64,000 nucleotides of DNA from Methylobacterium dankookense (GTDB taxonomy: Bacteria > Pseudomonadota > Alphaproteobacteria > Rhizobiales > Beijerinckiaceae): contig NZ_CABFVH010000009.1 in the NCBI RefSeq assembly GCF_902141855.1, forward strand, positions 1 to 64,000, written 5' to 3'. The translations under genes and the position numbers were made by a program. This document shows, one piece after another, positions 7,833 through 16,183 of the stretch (its first letter is position 1; every line of letters begins with the position of its first letter). The notes beneath the pieces are model-generated. The model saw only the letters and a list, made by a program, of their open reading frames with translations. It searched no databases and was not told the origin of the DNA.

Positions 7833-9892
7833 GCGGCCAGTCCCGGCTCGGTCGCCGCCGGCAGCGGCGGCTGGTAGGGGGGCGCTGCCGGGAACAGGCC
7901 GCGGCGGATGCCGACGAGGCCCATCAGGGCGGCGCGGTGGGCGGGGTCGCCGGGCTCGGCCAGCGCGGCATCCAAAGCGGCGTCGACCGCGCCGAGGAGG
8001 TCGTCCCCGGCCCGCGCGGCGGGCGCGCGGAAATGCCGGGCGAGGGCTTCGAGCAGGCGCTCCACCGCCGCCTTCGCCGCCGGCGCGAGCCGGCGCCGGT
8101 CGCGGCGCAGCTCGACGAGGTTGATCCCGACCCGCACCTCGGCCAGCAGGTCGGCGGTCCAGGCGGCGTCCTCGGGGGGCAGGGCGGCCAGCCGCGGCGC
8201 GATCAGGCCGACGCGGTCGAGCATGATCGCGGCGAGCTCCAGCCCGTTCTGCCGGCCCTCGCGCGCGGCGGCGCGGGCGAGGCTGCGCCGGTTGATGCCG
8301 CGCAGGCGCCGGGCGCTCCAGCCCGACCCGACCGAGCGCACGAGCCGGGTGACGAGGGCCGCCGCCCACATGCCGAGGATCACGGCGAGGGCGGAATTGG
8401 TGAAGGCGGCGAAGTCGCCCGTATAGCTCCCCTGGAGGGCCAGCATGGTGAAGCCGTTGACCGCCGCCCCCATGGCGATGGGCGCCGTACGTCCTTGCGT
8501 CATCAGCACGCCGGCCAGGATCAGGGCGGGGCTGAGCGCCAGCGCCAGCATCTCGAAGGAGGTGGCGAGCGGCAGCACGGCGAAGAGGTAGAAGCCCGCC
8601 ACCAGCGCGCCGACGATGGCGGAATTGGCAAATCCCAGGATGTGGGGCGCGGGGTCGTCCTGCGCGGCGAAGAAGCAGCAGCCGACCGCGGCCATCATCG
8701 GCGCGCCCGCCCCGTCCGGCCAGCCGGTGGCGATCCAGATCGTGCCGGTCAGGCCGATCGCCAGGACCACGCCGATGGCCGAGAGCAGCGCCATGCCGTG
8801 GTCGCGGTGGCGGATGGTGCGCGCCGCCGCGGTGTAGCGGAACGCGAGCGCCCCGCTCACAGGCCTGCCGTCGGCGATGTGCCGCTGCAGCAGGCGGGTG
8901 TCCTGGCGCAGGTCGATGAAGTCCCGCAGCCGCGCGCGGAGGCTCGCGCGGACGAGGTCGTTCCAGTCCGGCCGGCGGGGCAGGGGCTCGTCGGCCGCCC
9001 GCGCCCGCAGCCGGGCGGCCGCCTCCGGATCGGTGGTGCCCGAGGCGATCCAGGCGGCCATGTCGGCGAGGAGGGCGCGCAAGGGGGCGGTGAGGGCGCG
9101 GGCCTGCTCCAGGGCCGCGATCCGGTCGGCGACGGCCGAGACGATCGGCATGAACATCAGCATGTGCTGGCGGAGCGTCGCCATCGCCTCGGGGGAGCGC
9201 GGCGGCCCGCCCGCATCGTAGCGCAGCGGCGTGGCGAGCGCGTCGAAGGCGATCGCGTCGGCGGCGAGGCGCAGGCGCTTCGCCTGGCTGTCCCTGGCTT
9301 GGCCATCCTGGCCCGCCCCGGTCCGGCCGAGCACGTCGGCCACCCAGCCCCGCGCCTGGGCCAGCCAGAGGGTGAGGCGGGCCTCGATCTGCGGCACCGC
9401 CGATTGCGGCAGCACCACCGCCGAGACGAGGGCCGCGCTGAGGATGCCGAGCGAGATCTCCTCGGCGCGGGCCACCGCCGTGTCGAAGATCGCGCCGGGC
9501 TCGGTCACGGAGGGGAAGCCGATCAGGGCGGCGGTGTAGCCCGCCAGCATCATCAGGTAGCTGCGCGGCGTCCGGTCGAGGAGCGAGAGGTAGAGGCAGA
9601 GGCCGACCCAGAGGGCGATGGCGAGCGTCAGCAGCTCCGGTGCGTTCACGAGGTTCGGCACGAGGGCGACCGCCATCACCGCCCCGAGCAGGGTGCCGAG
9701 CACCCGGTAGAGCGCCTTCGAGCGCGTGGCGCCCGCGAGCACCTGGCTCGTGATGTAGACGGTGCCGACCGCCCAGTAGGGCCGGGGCAGGTCGATCCAG
9801 AGGGCGAGGAACAGGGCCAGCATCGCGGCCGCGTAGGTCTTGAGCGCGAAGGCCCAGTCGCGCCAGCCGGGCAGGGGGAGGGCACCGCTCAT
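7829..9892 (-). CDS. FUSC-family efflux transporter (AaeB-like)
   Basis: The protein has 687 residues in two halves, each a cluster of membrane helices followed by a cytoplasmic region. This is the usual AaeB/YccS/FUSC layout for export of aromatic acids and related compounds. The N-terminal helices begin at TYAAAMLALFLALWIDLPRP and include the FUSC-like segment YWAVGTVYITSQ. The second membrane block is around residues 370-520. The start at 9892 overlaps the marR stop (ATGA), so translation of the two is probably coupled. A longer upstream reading runs antisense to nothing recognisable and covers marR, so I reject it. Confidence 0.93.
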   Translation of the reverse strand: MSGALPLPGWRDWAFALKTYAAAMLALFLALWIDLPRPYWAVGTVYITSQVLAGATRSKALYRVLGTLLGAVMAVALVPNLVNAPELLTLAIALWVGLCLYLSLLDRTPRSYLMMLAGYTAALIGFPSVTEPGAIFDTAVARAEEISLGILSAALVSAVVLPQSAVPQIEARLTLWLAQARGWVADVLGRTGAGQDGQARDSQAKRLRLAADAIAFDALATPLRYDAGGPPRSPEAMATLRQHMLMFMPIVSAVADRIAALEQARALTAPLRALLADMAAWIASGTTDPEAAARLRARAADEPLPRRPDWNDLVRASLRARLRDFIDLRQDTRLLQRHIADGRPVSGALAFRYTAAARTIRHRDHGMALLSAIGVVLAIGLTGTIWIATGWPDGAGAPMMAAVGCCFFAAQDDPAPHILGFANSAIVGALVAGFYLFAVLPLATSFEMLALALSPALILAGVLMTQGRTAPIAMGAAVNGFTMLALQGSYTGDFAAFTNSALAVILGMWAAALVTRLVRSVGSGWSARRLRGINRRSLARAAAREGRQNGLELAAIMLDRVGLIAPRLAALPPEDAAWTADLLAEVRVGINLVELRRDRRRLAPAAKAAVERLLEALARHFRAPAARAGDDLLGAVDAALDAALAEPGDPAHRAALMGLVGIRRGLFPAAPPYQPPLPAATEPGLAA

Positions 9893-10377
9893 GGCCTGGA
9901 TTCCGGCCTGGATTCCGGCTCGGGCTCCCGCTCGGGCGTCTCGCGGCCGGGCCGCATCACCGCCCGGAGAACGCGGCAGGCGGCCTCCAGATCGGCGGGC
10001 GCGACGCCTGCGAACACCTCCGCGCGCAGCGCGATCAGCTCGGCCTCGATCCCGGCCACCGCGGCCTCGCCCGCTGTCGTGAGGGAGAGGACCTTGGCGC
10101 GGCGGTCGGAAGGGTCCTCGGCGCGCCGCACCAGACCGGCGGCGGCGAGCTGGTCGAGGAGGCGGACGAGGGAGGGCCCCTCGATGCCGACGGCTTCCGC
10201 GAGCGCGGTCTGGCGCGGCGCGCCGTCGAGGCGGCCGATCATCACCAGGGGCAGGGCGGTGGCATCGGAGAGCCCATGGCCCTGCGCCACCGCGTCGGCG
10301 GCGCGCCGCCACTGACGCCCGGCCAGCAGGAGGGCGTGGGTGAAGGTCTGCCGGAGCCTGTCGAGATCGTCGGTCAT
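9889..10377 (-). CDS. MarR-family transcriptional regulator
   Basis: This 162-residue winged-helix protein has a recognition region QTALAEAVGIEGPSLVRLLD followed by the wing motif DPSDRRAKVLSLT, typical of MarR. The C-terminus is a short Pro/Glu/Arg tail made from a small DNA duplication. It is the first gene of the efflux operon and probably represses it until a substrate binds. The start was set at MTDDLDRLRQ; 11 extra residues are possible from 10410. A perfect 8-bp palindrome 40 bp upstream (10417-10436) is the likely operator. Confidence 0.93.
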   Translation of the reverse strand: MTDDLDRLRQTFTHALLLAGRQWRRAADAVAQGHGLSDATALPLVMIGRLDGAPRQTALAEAVGIEGPSLVRLLDQLAAAGLVRRAEDPSDRRAKVLSLTTAGEAAVAGIEAELIALRAEVFAGVAPADLEAACRVLRAVMRPGRETPEREPEPESRPESRP

Positions 10378-10416
10378 AAGCCGCCCGGGGCGAGCCCTGG
10401 CTCGCATCACATCCTC

Positions 10417-10436
10417 ATAGATAGGATGCTATCTAT
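10417..10436. promoter_or_regulatory. Perfect palindrome, candidate MarR operator
   Basis: Arms ATAGATAG (10417-10424) and CTATCTAT (10429-10436) are separated by GATG. It is AT-rich in a GC-rich region and lies 40 bp upstream of the marR start, where the promoter of the efflux operon should be. MarR proteins usually bind palindromes of this size and repress their own operon. The assignment to this regulator is inference. Confidence 0.7.
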
Positions 10437-10452
10437 TTTGGCGCAAGCATTC

Positions 10453-10570
10453 CGGGATCGCAAAGGGATCATCCCTTTGCCGGGTCCAGGGCAGAGCCCT
10501 GGTCATCGAAGCAAGGCCGGGGCGCCGCCCCGGCATCCCGCCGAAGGGACATCGTCCCTTCGGGATCCCG
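10453..10570. repeat. Family C repeat, copy C1
   Basis: Four short hairpins are stacked: AAAGGGAT-C-ATCCCTTT, CCAGGGC-A-GAGCCCTGG, CCGGGGC-GCC-GCCCCGG and GAAGGGAC-ATC-GTCCCTTC. The ends GGGATC and GATCCC also pair. It sits just after the 3' end of the GGDEF-EAL gene (minus strand). The same layout is found at 22541, 50420 and 56351. Confidence 0.9.
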
Positions 10571-10595
10571 GATCAGGCCGCCGCGGCGCGGCCGC

Positions 10596-12593
10596 TCAGG
10601 ACGATCTCGATCGCGGCCAAGGCCGGGGCGGGGCGGGGCGGGCGAGGTGGTAGCCCTGCATCAGCGGGCAGCCGAGGCCGCGCAGGGTCTCGAGGTCGTC
10701 GGCGGTTTCGATGCCCTCGGCGACCACCTCGATGTCGAGGGAGCGGCCGAGGCCGAGCACCGCATGGACCATCCCGCGCTTGTCGTCGGAGGTGGTGAGC
10801 CCGGTCACGAGGCTGCGGTCGATCTTGACCCGGTCGGCCCGGAGCTGGCGCAGCGAGGCGAGCGACGAGTAGCCCGTGCCGAAATCGTCGAGGGCGATGC
10901 GCACCCCCGCCTTCGACAGGGCGGCGAGCTTGCCCTGGACCGCCTCGATGTCGAGGGCGGTCTCCTCGGTGATCTCGATCTCCAGCATGGACGGCGGCAG
11001 GCCGAGGACGCGCAGGCGGTCGAGCACGATCTCGTCCACGGAGACCTGGGCCATCTCGCGGGGCGAGACGTTCATGGCCACGCGCACGTCCGGCGCGCCG
11101 CGCTCGCGCAGGGCGCACAGGGTGGTGCAGACCTGCTCCAGGATGAAGCGCAGGAGCGATTCGGTGAGGCCCGCCATCGCGGCGGTGGCGACGATCTCGT
11201 TCGGCGGGATCCAGCCGTGGACCGGGTGGCGCCAGCGCACCAGAGCCTCGAGCCCCACGGGCACGCGCCCGCCGCGGCCGAAGATCGGCTGGAACCAGAC
11301 CTCGAGGGCGCTCTCGACCAGAGCATGCGAGAGGTCGCGCTCGCAGGCGCGGCGCATCTCGCGGCGGCCGCTCAGGCGGTCGTCGAACAGGCGCAGGCGG
11401 TTGCGGCCGGCGGCCTTGGCCGCGTAGAGCGCCTCGTCGGCGCAGCCGAGCATCTGCGTCAGGCTGGACGGGGGCCCGAGATAGAGGCCCGCGCTCATGC
11501 CGAGCCGCCCGGGATCGAGGCTGCCGATCGGCGCGGCGATGGCGGCGATCAGGCGCTCGGCGAGGGCGGCCGGCTCCGGCCCGGCGGCCGGATCGTAGCA
11601 GAGCGCGAACTCGTCGCCGCCGAGGCGCGCGGCGAGGCAGGCGGGGGGCAGCGCCGCGCCGAGGCGCCGGCCGACCTCGACGAGCACCCGGTCGCCCGTG
11701 CCGTGGCCGTAGACGTCGTTGACCGACTTGAAGCCGTCGAGGTCGAGCAGCATCAGGCAGAGATCGGCACCGGGCCCCTGCCGGGACGCGGCGGCGCGCT
11801 CCTCGACGGCCTGGGCGAAGCCGGCCCGGTTGAGCAGGCCGGTGAGGCCGTCATGGGTGGCGCGCTGGCGCATCTCCTCGGCGAGCGTGCTGGCGCTGGC
11901 ATGGGCCGCCGCCCGCGAGCGGGCCAGCGCCGTCGCCTCGTTCTTGAGGCGGCTCGATTCGCGGAAGAGCGTCTCGGTCGCGGCGGAGCTGCGCAGGAGC
12001 GCGACGAGGTAGAGGAACACGGTCGCCGCGAGGCAGATCCGGTCGAAGCCGCCCGCGTAGAGCAGGCAGGCGGCCACCGAGAGGAGCGGGGGCGTGATGA
12101 AGCAGGACGGGATGCGGGCATAGGCGATGGCGTGGGTCACCGCCCCCGCCGTGATCCCGCAGGTCACGGTGAGGTAGAACAGCGTCTGGGGCGCGGTGTA
12201 GCCCGCGCAGAGGAACGGCAGGCAGGCCCAGACGAGCCCCGAGAGCAGCGCGGCCAGCGAACTCAGGGCGAGGTGGCGGTCGATGGACTCCGCCAGTGCC
12301 TCCACCGCCTCCGGCGGCGTGGCCGCATCGAGCGCGAGGCCGGGGCAGGGGGCGCGGCAGAGCCCGATCCGCAGGAGGTTGGCGGCGGTCGAGAACGCGA
12401 ACCAGACCGCCCCCGCCTCCCCCTGCCCCGCCTGGAGCGCGACCAGGGTGCCGGTCAGCCCGAGCAGCATGTTGACGGGGATGGCGCGCAGCACGCTCTG
12501 CCGGACCGCGTCGAGCTGGTCGCGGCGGATCAGCCGCCCGAGCGCGGGATCGGCGTTCTGGGTTGAGCGCAACGCGCTGTGCAGGCCGATCAT
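10596..12593 (-). CDS. Membrane GGDEF-EAL c-di-GMP turnover protein
   Basis: This 665-residue protein has six or so membrane helices (about residues 38-200), a short coiled linker, a GGDEF domain with LGGDEF at 324-329 and an EAL domain with LEAL at 448-451 and DDFGTG at 569-574. Both active-site motifs look intact, so it could make and degrade c-di-GMP. No RxxD inhibitory site precedes GGDEF. The likely target processes include cellulose synthesis (bcs, about 6 kb away), though this link is inference. The last residues differ from what the next frame would give, and a 5-base repeat there suggests a slippage (see findings). The start was set at MIGLHSALRS. Confidence 0.93.
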   Translation of the reverse strand: MIGLHSALRSTQNADPALGRLIRRDQLDAVRQSVLRAIPVNMLLGLTGTLVALQAGQGEAGAVWFAFSTAANLLRIGLCRAPCPGLALDAATPPEAVEALAESIDRHLALSSLAALLSGLVWACLPFLCAGYTAPQTLFYLTVTCGITAGAVTHAIAYARIPSCFITPPLLSVAACLLYAGGFDRICLAATVFLYLVALLRSSAATETLFRESSRLKNEATALARSRAAAHASASTLAEEMRQRATHDGLTGLLNRAGFAQAVEERAAASRQGPGADLCLMLLDLDGFKSVNDVYGHGTGDRVLVEVGRRLGAALPPACLAARLGGDEFALCYDPAAGPEPAALAERLIAAIAAPIGSLDPGRLGMSAGLYLGPPSSLTQMLGCADEALYAAKAAGRNRLRLFDDRLSGRREMRRACERDLSHALVESALEVWFQPIFGRGGRVPVGLEALVRWRHPVHGWIPPNEIVATAAMAGLTESLLRFILEQVCTTLCALRERGAPDVRVAMNVSPREMAQVSVDEIVLDRLRVLGLPPSMLEIEITEETALDIEAVQGKLAALSKAGVRIALDDFGTGYSSLASLRQLRADRVKIDRSLVTGLTTSDDKRGMVHAVLGLGRSLDIEVVAEGIETADDLETLRGLGCPLMQGYHLARPAPPRPWPRSRSS

Positions 12594-12819
12594 CGCGCCT
12601 TCCGCCTTCCGTCGCAGCCTGAGGTAGCAGCAATGGGTAACGATTCGTTTCCGCGCGACCGGACGGATGCGCCGCGTAATCCCGGCGCCGGGCCACGCCG
12701 TGCGCGGGAGGTGTGCAAGCACACGATGATCAAAGCGTGAGCATGTGAGCCGCTGGATTGGGCAAATACGCTCAGCCGTCCATGATTCTGTGAGCCACAA
12801 TGCACGGAACGAGATCATC

Positions 12820-13161
12820 ATGGTGAAATTAGCAGCACTCGTCGTCCTGTCTGCTGCGCTCTTCCTTCCGAATCCCGCGGCGGCGCAGGCCAGTGCGCAG
12901 GGTGCCCGGCAAGGGAGCTGGCAAGGGACTTGGCAAGGCACTTGGAACGCCTACCCGGATCCCCGCACCTGGCGCGCGCCGCAGCAGAGCGTCGAGGGCC
13001 CGCGCCTCGGCAGCCCGCGCGACCCGACCGGCATCCTGCGCGGGCAGGGGGTGAGCAGCCGCCATGGCGGCATGGGCAATATGGGCGGCGGCTCCGGGCG
13101 CAGCGCCAACACGGGCGTCGGCCTCGGCGGCATCGGCGCCAACCAGGGCGCGCGGTTCTGA
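12820..13161 (+). CDS. Small secreted protein of unknown function
   Basis: The protein has 113 residues with a signal peptide (MVKLAALVVLSAALFLPNPA, cleavage likely after AAAQA). The mature part starts with a duplicated GSWQGTWQGTWN stretch and ends Gly/Asn-rich (GMGNMGGGSG). It lacks cysteines and known motifs. It is divergent from the GGDEF-EAL gene and stands alone. I do not recognise a family. Confidence 0.75.
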   Translation: MVKLAALVVLSAALFLPNPAAAQASAQGARQGSWQGTWQGTWNAYPDPRTWRAPQQSVEGPRLGSPRDPTGILRGQGVSSRHGGMGNMGGGSGRSANTGVGLGGIGANQGARF

Positions 13162-13269
13162 TCGGATCGGGGGCCGGGCGGGTGTCACCCGATCCCGGCC
13201 CGCCCGATGGCGCCGGCCCGGTGCCGGTGCGAGAGTCCGGACCGCGCGTGGGGTGCCGGCCGGACCATC

Positions 13270-14169
13270 ATGGAACTCAAGTGGATCGAGGACTTCCTGA
13301 GCCTCGCCGAGACGCGCAGCTTCTCCCGCTCGGCCGAGGAGCGGCACGTCACGCAATCGGCCTTCAGCCGGCGCATCCGCTCCCTGGAGGTCTGGCTCGG
13401 CACGGTGCTCCTCGACCGCTCGACCTACCCGATCACGCTCACCGCCGACGGGCGCCAGTTCCTCGAGACCGCCGAGGAGGTCCTGCGCCTGCTCACCCTG
13501 AGCCGGGCCGAGTTCCGCACCCGCAGCGAGCGCTCCAGCCTGCCGGTGGTCACGATCACGGCGCTGCACTCGCTCTGCCTGTCCTTCCTGCCGGGCTGGC
13601 TCGGCGCGATCCGCGCGGCGGTGGGGCCGATGGGCAGCCGGGTGCTCCCTGAGAACTTCAACATCTGCATCCAGGCCCTGGTCGAGGGCGGCTACGACCT
13701 GCTGCTGACCTACCACCATCCCGGCATCCCGATCCCCCTCGACCCGACGCGCCATCCCTGCCGGATCGTGGGGCGGGACAGCCTCGCGGCGGTGGCCGCG
13801 CCGCACGGGCTGATGCCGGACGGGGAGGGGCGGCTGCCGCTGCTGCAATATTCCCGCGGCTCCTTCCTCGGGCGCCTCGCCACCATCGCGCAGGCGCGGG
13901 AGGGCGCGCCGCCGACCTACCCGGTCCACACCAACGAGAACTCCATGGCCGAGGCCCTGCGCTCCATGGCGCTCGCCGGCCACGGCGTCGCCTGGCTGCC
14001 GAAGAGCCTCGTCGCCGCGGAGATCGCGTCCGGGGCGCTTCGGCTGGTCAGCCCGGAGATGCCGATGGAGATCCGGCTCTACCGCAGCGGCGAGCGCGCG
14101 CGGCCCTTCCTCGACGCGATCTGGGAGGCCGCTGCGGCCCCTGCGGAAAACTATGCGGCTCCGGAATAA
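13270..14169 (+). CDS. LysR-family transcriptional regulator
   Basis: The protein has 299 residues. The N-terminal helix-turn-helix MELKWIEDFLSLAETRSFSRSAEERHVTQSAFSRRI is typical of LysR, followed by a periplasmic-binding-like effector domain. The start was set at MELKWIEDF because it begins exactly at the DNA-binding domain; 21 more residues are possible upstream. It lies 225 bp upstream of aspA in the same direction, so it is the obvious candidate regulator for aspA and the symporter, sensing perhaps aspartate or fumarate. The effector is not known. Confidence 0.94.
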   Translation: MELKWIEDFLSLAETRSFSRSAEERHVTQSAFSRRIRSLEVWLGTVLLDRSTYPITLTADGRQFLETAEEVLRLLTLSRAEFRTRSERSSLPVVTITALHSLCLSFLPGWLGAIRAAVGPMGSRVLPENFNICIQALVEGGYDLLLTYHHPGIPIPLDPTRHPCRIVGRDSLAAVAAPHGLMPDGEGRLPLLQYSRGSFLGRLATIAQAREGAPPTYPVHTNENSMAEALRSMALAGHGVAWLPKSLVAAEIASGALRLVSPEMPMEIRLYRSGERARPFLDAIWEAAAAPAENYAAPE

Positions 14170-14394
14170 TCCTGGTCCGACTTAGCATTGGCGCGGCGCG
14201 GCGCGCGGGATTATCCCACCGACCACGGTGAATGCAGTCGTCGCAGCCGGCCTCCAGCCCCCGCGACGCGGCCCTTGCCGCCATCCCCCGACAGACCCGG
14301 GCGACGCCCCCGCAAGGGCGGCCGCCGCGGCCTGCCTTTGCCCGTCCGCCTGCAGCAGCGCGCCGGATCGCCTCCGCGCGCGAGGAGAGAACCC

Positions 14395-15810
14395 GTGTCC
14401 AACGCCGCCACCCGCACCGAGCACGACCTCCTGGGCGACCGGGAGGTGCCGGAGGCGGCCTATTACGGCATCCACACCCTGCGCGCCGTCGAGAACTTCT
14501 CGATCACCGGCACCACGCTCGCCGCCTGCCCGGACCTGATCCGGGCGCTCGCCGCGATCAAGCAGGCGGCGGCGCTCGCCAACCACGAGCTCGGCCTCCT
14601 CGATCGCACCCGCTGCGACGCCATCGTCACGGCCTGCGAGGAGATCCGCACCGGCGCGCTCCACGACCAGTTCGTGGTCGACCTGATCCAGGGCGGGGCC
14701 GGCACCTCCACCAACATGAACGCCAACGAGGTCATCGCCAACCGGGCGCTGGAGCTCCTCGGGCACGGGCGCGGCGCCTACGGGCAGCTCCACCCGAACG
14801 AGCACGTCAACATGGGCCAGAGCACCAACGACGTGTACCCGACCGCCCTGAAGATCGCCGCCGCCGGGGCCATCCGCCGGCTGGTGGCCGCCATGGCCGC
14901 CCTGCGCGGGAGCTTCGAGGCGAAGTCGGCCGCGTTCGCCGACATCCTCAAGATGGGCCGCACCCAGCTCCAGGACGCGGTGCCGATGACGCTCGGCCAG
15001 GAATTCGGCACCTATGCCCGCATGCTCGCCGAGGACGAGGCCCGGCTCGGCGAGGCGGCGCTCCTGATCCGCGAGATCAACATGGGCGCCACCGCCATCG
15101 GCACCGGCATCACGGCGCATCCGGCCTACGCCGCCCTGGTCTGCGACCGGCTCTCCGAGATCACCGGCATCCCCCTGGTCACGGCCGAGGACCTCGTGGA
15201 GGCGACCCAGGATTGCGGCGCCTTCGTGCAGCTCTCCGGCGTGCTGAAGCGGGTCGCGGTCAAGCTCTCCAAGACCTGCAACGACCTGCGCCTGCTCTCC
15301 TCCGGCCCGCGCGCGGGCTTCGGCGAGATCAACCTGCCGGCCCGCCAGGCGGGCTCCTCGATCATGCCGGGCAAGGTCAACCCGGTGATCCCGGAGGTGG
15401 TCAACCAGGTCGCCTTCGAGGTGATCGGCAACGACGTGACGATCTCCTTCGCGGCCGAAGCCGGCCAGCTCCAGCTCAACGCCTTCGAGCCGGTGATCGC
15501 CTACAGCCTGTTCCGCAGCCTCGGCCATCTCGAGGCCGCCTGCCGGACGCTCGACGCGAACTGCGTGCGCGGCATCACCGCCAACCGCGAGCGCCTGCGG
15601 GCCAGCGTCGAGAACTCGATCGGCATCGTCACGGCGCTCAACCCCTATATCGGCTACCGCAACGCCACCGCGGTCGCCCTGGAGGCGCACGCCACCGGCC
15701 GCGGCGTCACCGAGCTGGTCCTGGAGAAGGGCCTGATGGGCAAGGCCCAGCTCGACGCGGTGCTCCGGCCCGAGCGCCTGACCCGCCCGCAGCCCACCGT
15801 CGCGGCCTGA
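14395..15810 (+). CDS. aspA: Aspartate ammonia-lyase (aspartase)
   Basis: The enzyme deaminates L-aspartate to fumarate and ammonia. It has 471 residues, starting with GTG at 14395 after a strong GAGGAG ribosome site; longer in-frame starts have no such site. The fumarase/aspartase signature GSSIMPGKVN is at about 320-329, followed by EVVNQVAFEVIGND, which fits aspartase better than fumarase C. It lies between a LysR regulator and a dicarboxylate symporter, suggesting uptake of aspartate or related acids followed by entry to the TCA cycle and release of ammonia. Confidence 0.94.
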   Translation: MSNAATRTEHDLLGDREVPEAAYYGIHTLRAVENFSITGTTLAACPDLIRALAAIKQAAALANHELGLLDRTRCDAIVTACEEIRTGALHDQFVVDLIQGGAGTSTNMNANEVIANRALELLGHGRGAYGQLHPNEHVNMGQSTNDVYPTALKIAAAGAIRRLVAAMAALRGSFEAKSAAFADILKMGRTQLQDAVPMTLGQEFGTYARMLAEDEARLGEAALLIREINMGATAIGTGITAHPAYAALVCDRLSEITGIPLVTAEDLVEATQDCGAFVQLSGVLKRVAVKLSKTCNDLRLLSSGPRAGFGEINLPARQAGSSIMPGKVNPVIPEVVNQVAFEVIGNDVTISFAAEAGQLQLNAFEPVIAYSLFRSLGHLEAACRTLDANCVRGITANRERLRASVENSIGIVTALNPYIGYRNATAVALEAHATGRGVTELVLEKGLMGKAQLDAVLRPERLTRPQPTVAA

Positions 15811-15825
15811 GCCGGGCACCGCGCC

Positions 15826-16024
15826 TCCCCCTCTCCCCGCCGGGCGGGGAGAGGCCCGCGACGACCTTGTCGTCGGCGTGGGAAGCGGAGGCGCAGCCGC
15901 AGCGGCGGTGAGGGGGGGATTCCGGAAGAGGCTCTGCCTGAACCGCCCCCTCACCCTCGGCTGCCGCCTCGCTCAGCCGACGACAAGGTCGGCCGAGCCC
16001 TCTCCCCGCAAGCGGGGCGAGGGG
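15826..16024. repeat. Family D long inverted repeat, copy D1
   Basis: The left half carries CTCTCCCCGC, CGACCTTGTCGTCGGC and GGTGAGGGGG. The right half carries CCCCCTCACC, GCCGACGACAAGGTCG and CCTCTCCCCGC in inverted order. The whole can fold into one long imperfect hairpin. It occupies the gap between aspA and the symporter and is related to copy D2 inside tamB. Confidence 0.85.
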
Positions 16025-16183
16025 ATGCGCGCCCCCCGAGCGGATCGCCTGAGACCGGCACCGCACCGAAATCCCCAGGTCCGGGCCCCCGCGCCGCCAC
16101 GCCAGCGGCCGGGGTCCCGCACGCCGATGCGCGGGCCTGCCCGCGCGTCCCAGCCACGCAACCAACGACAGGAGGAGACCCCA

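Noticed and set aside
10453-10570. Family C elements as ordinary intrinsic terminators
   Set aside because: There is no T run after any stem and the multi-hairpin layout is conserved, so I list them as repeats and only suggest a 3'-end role.
14163-14217. Pair of GGAATAATCC and GGGATTATCCC sequences between lysR and aspA as LysR sites
   Set aside because: Only the second is palindromic and neither has a clear T-N11-A core, so I do not claim an operator.
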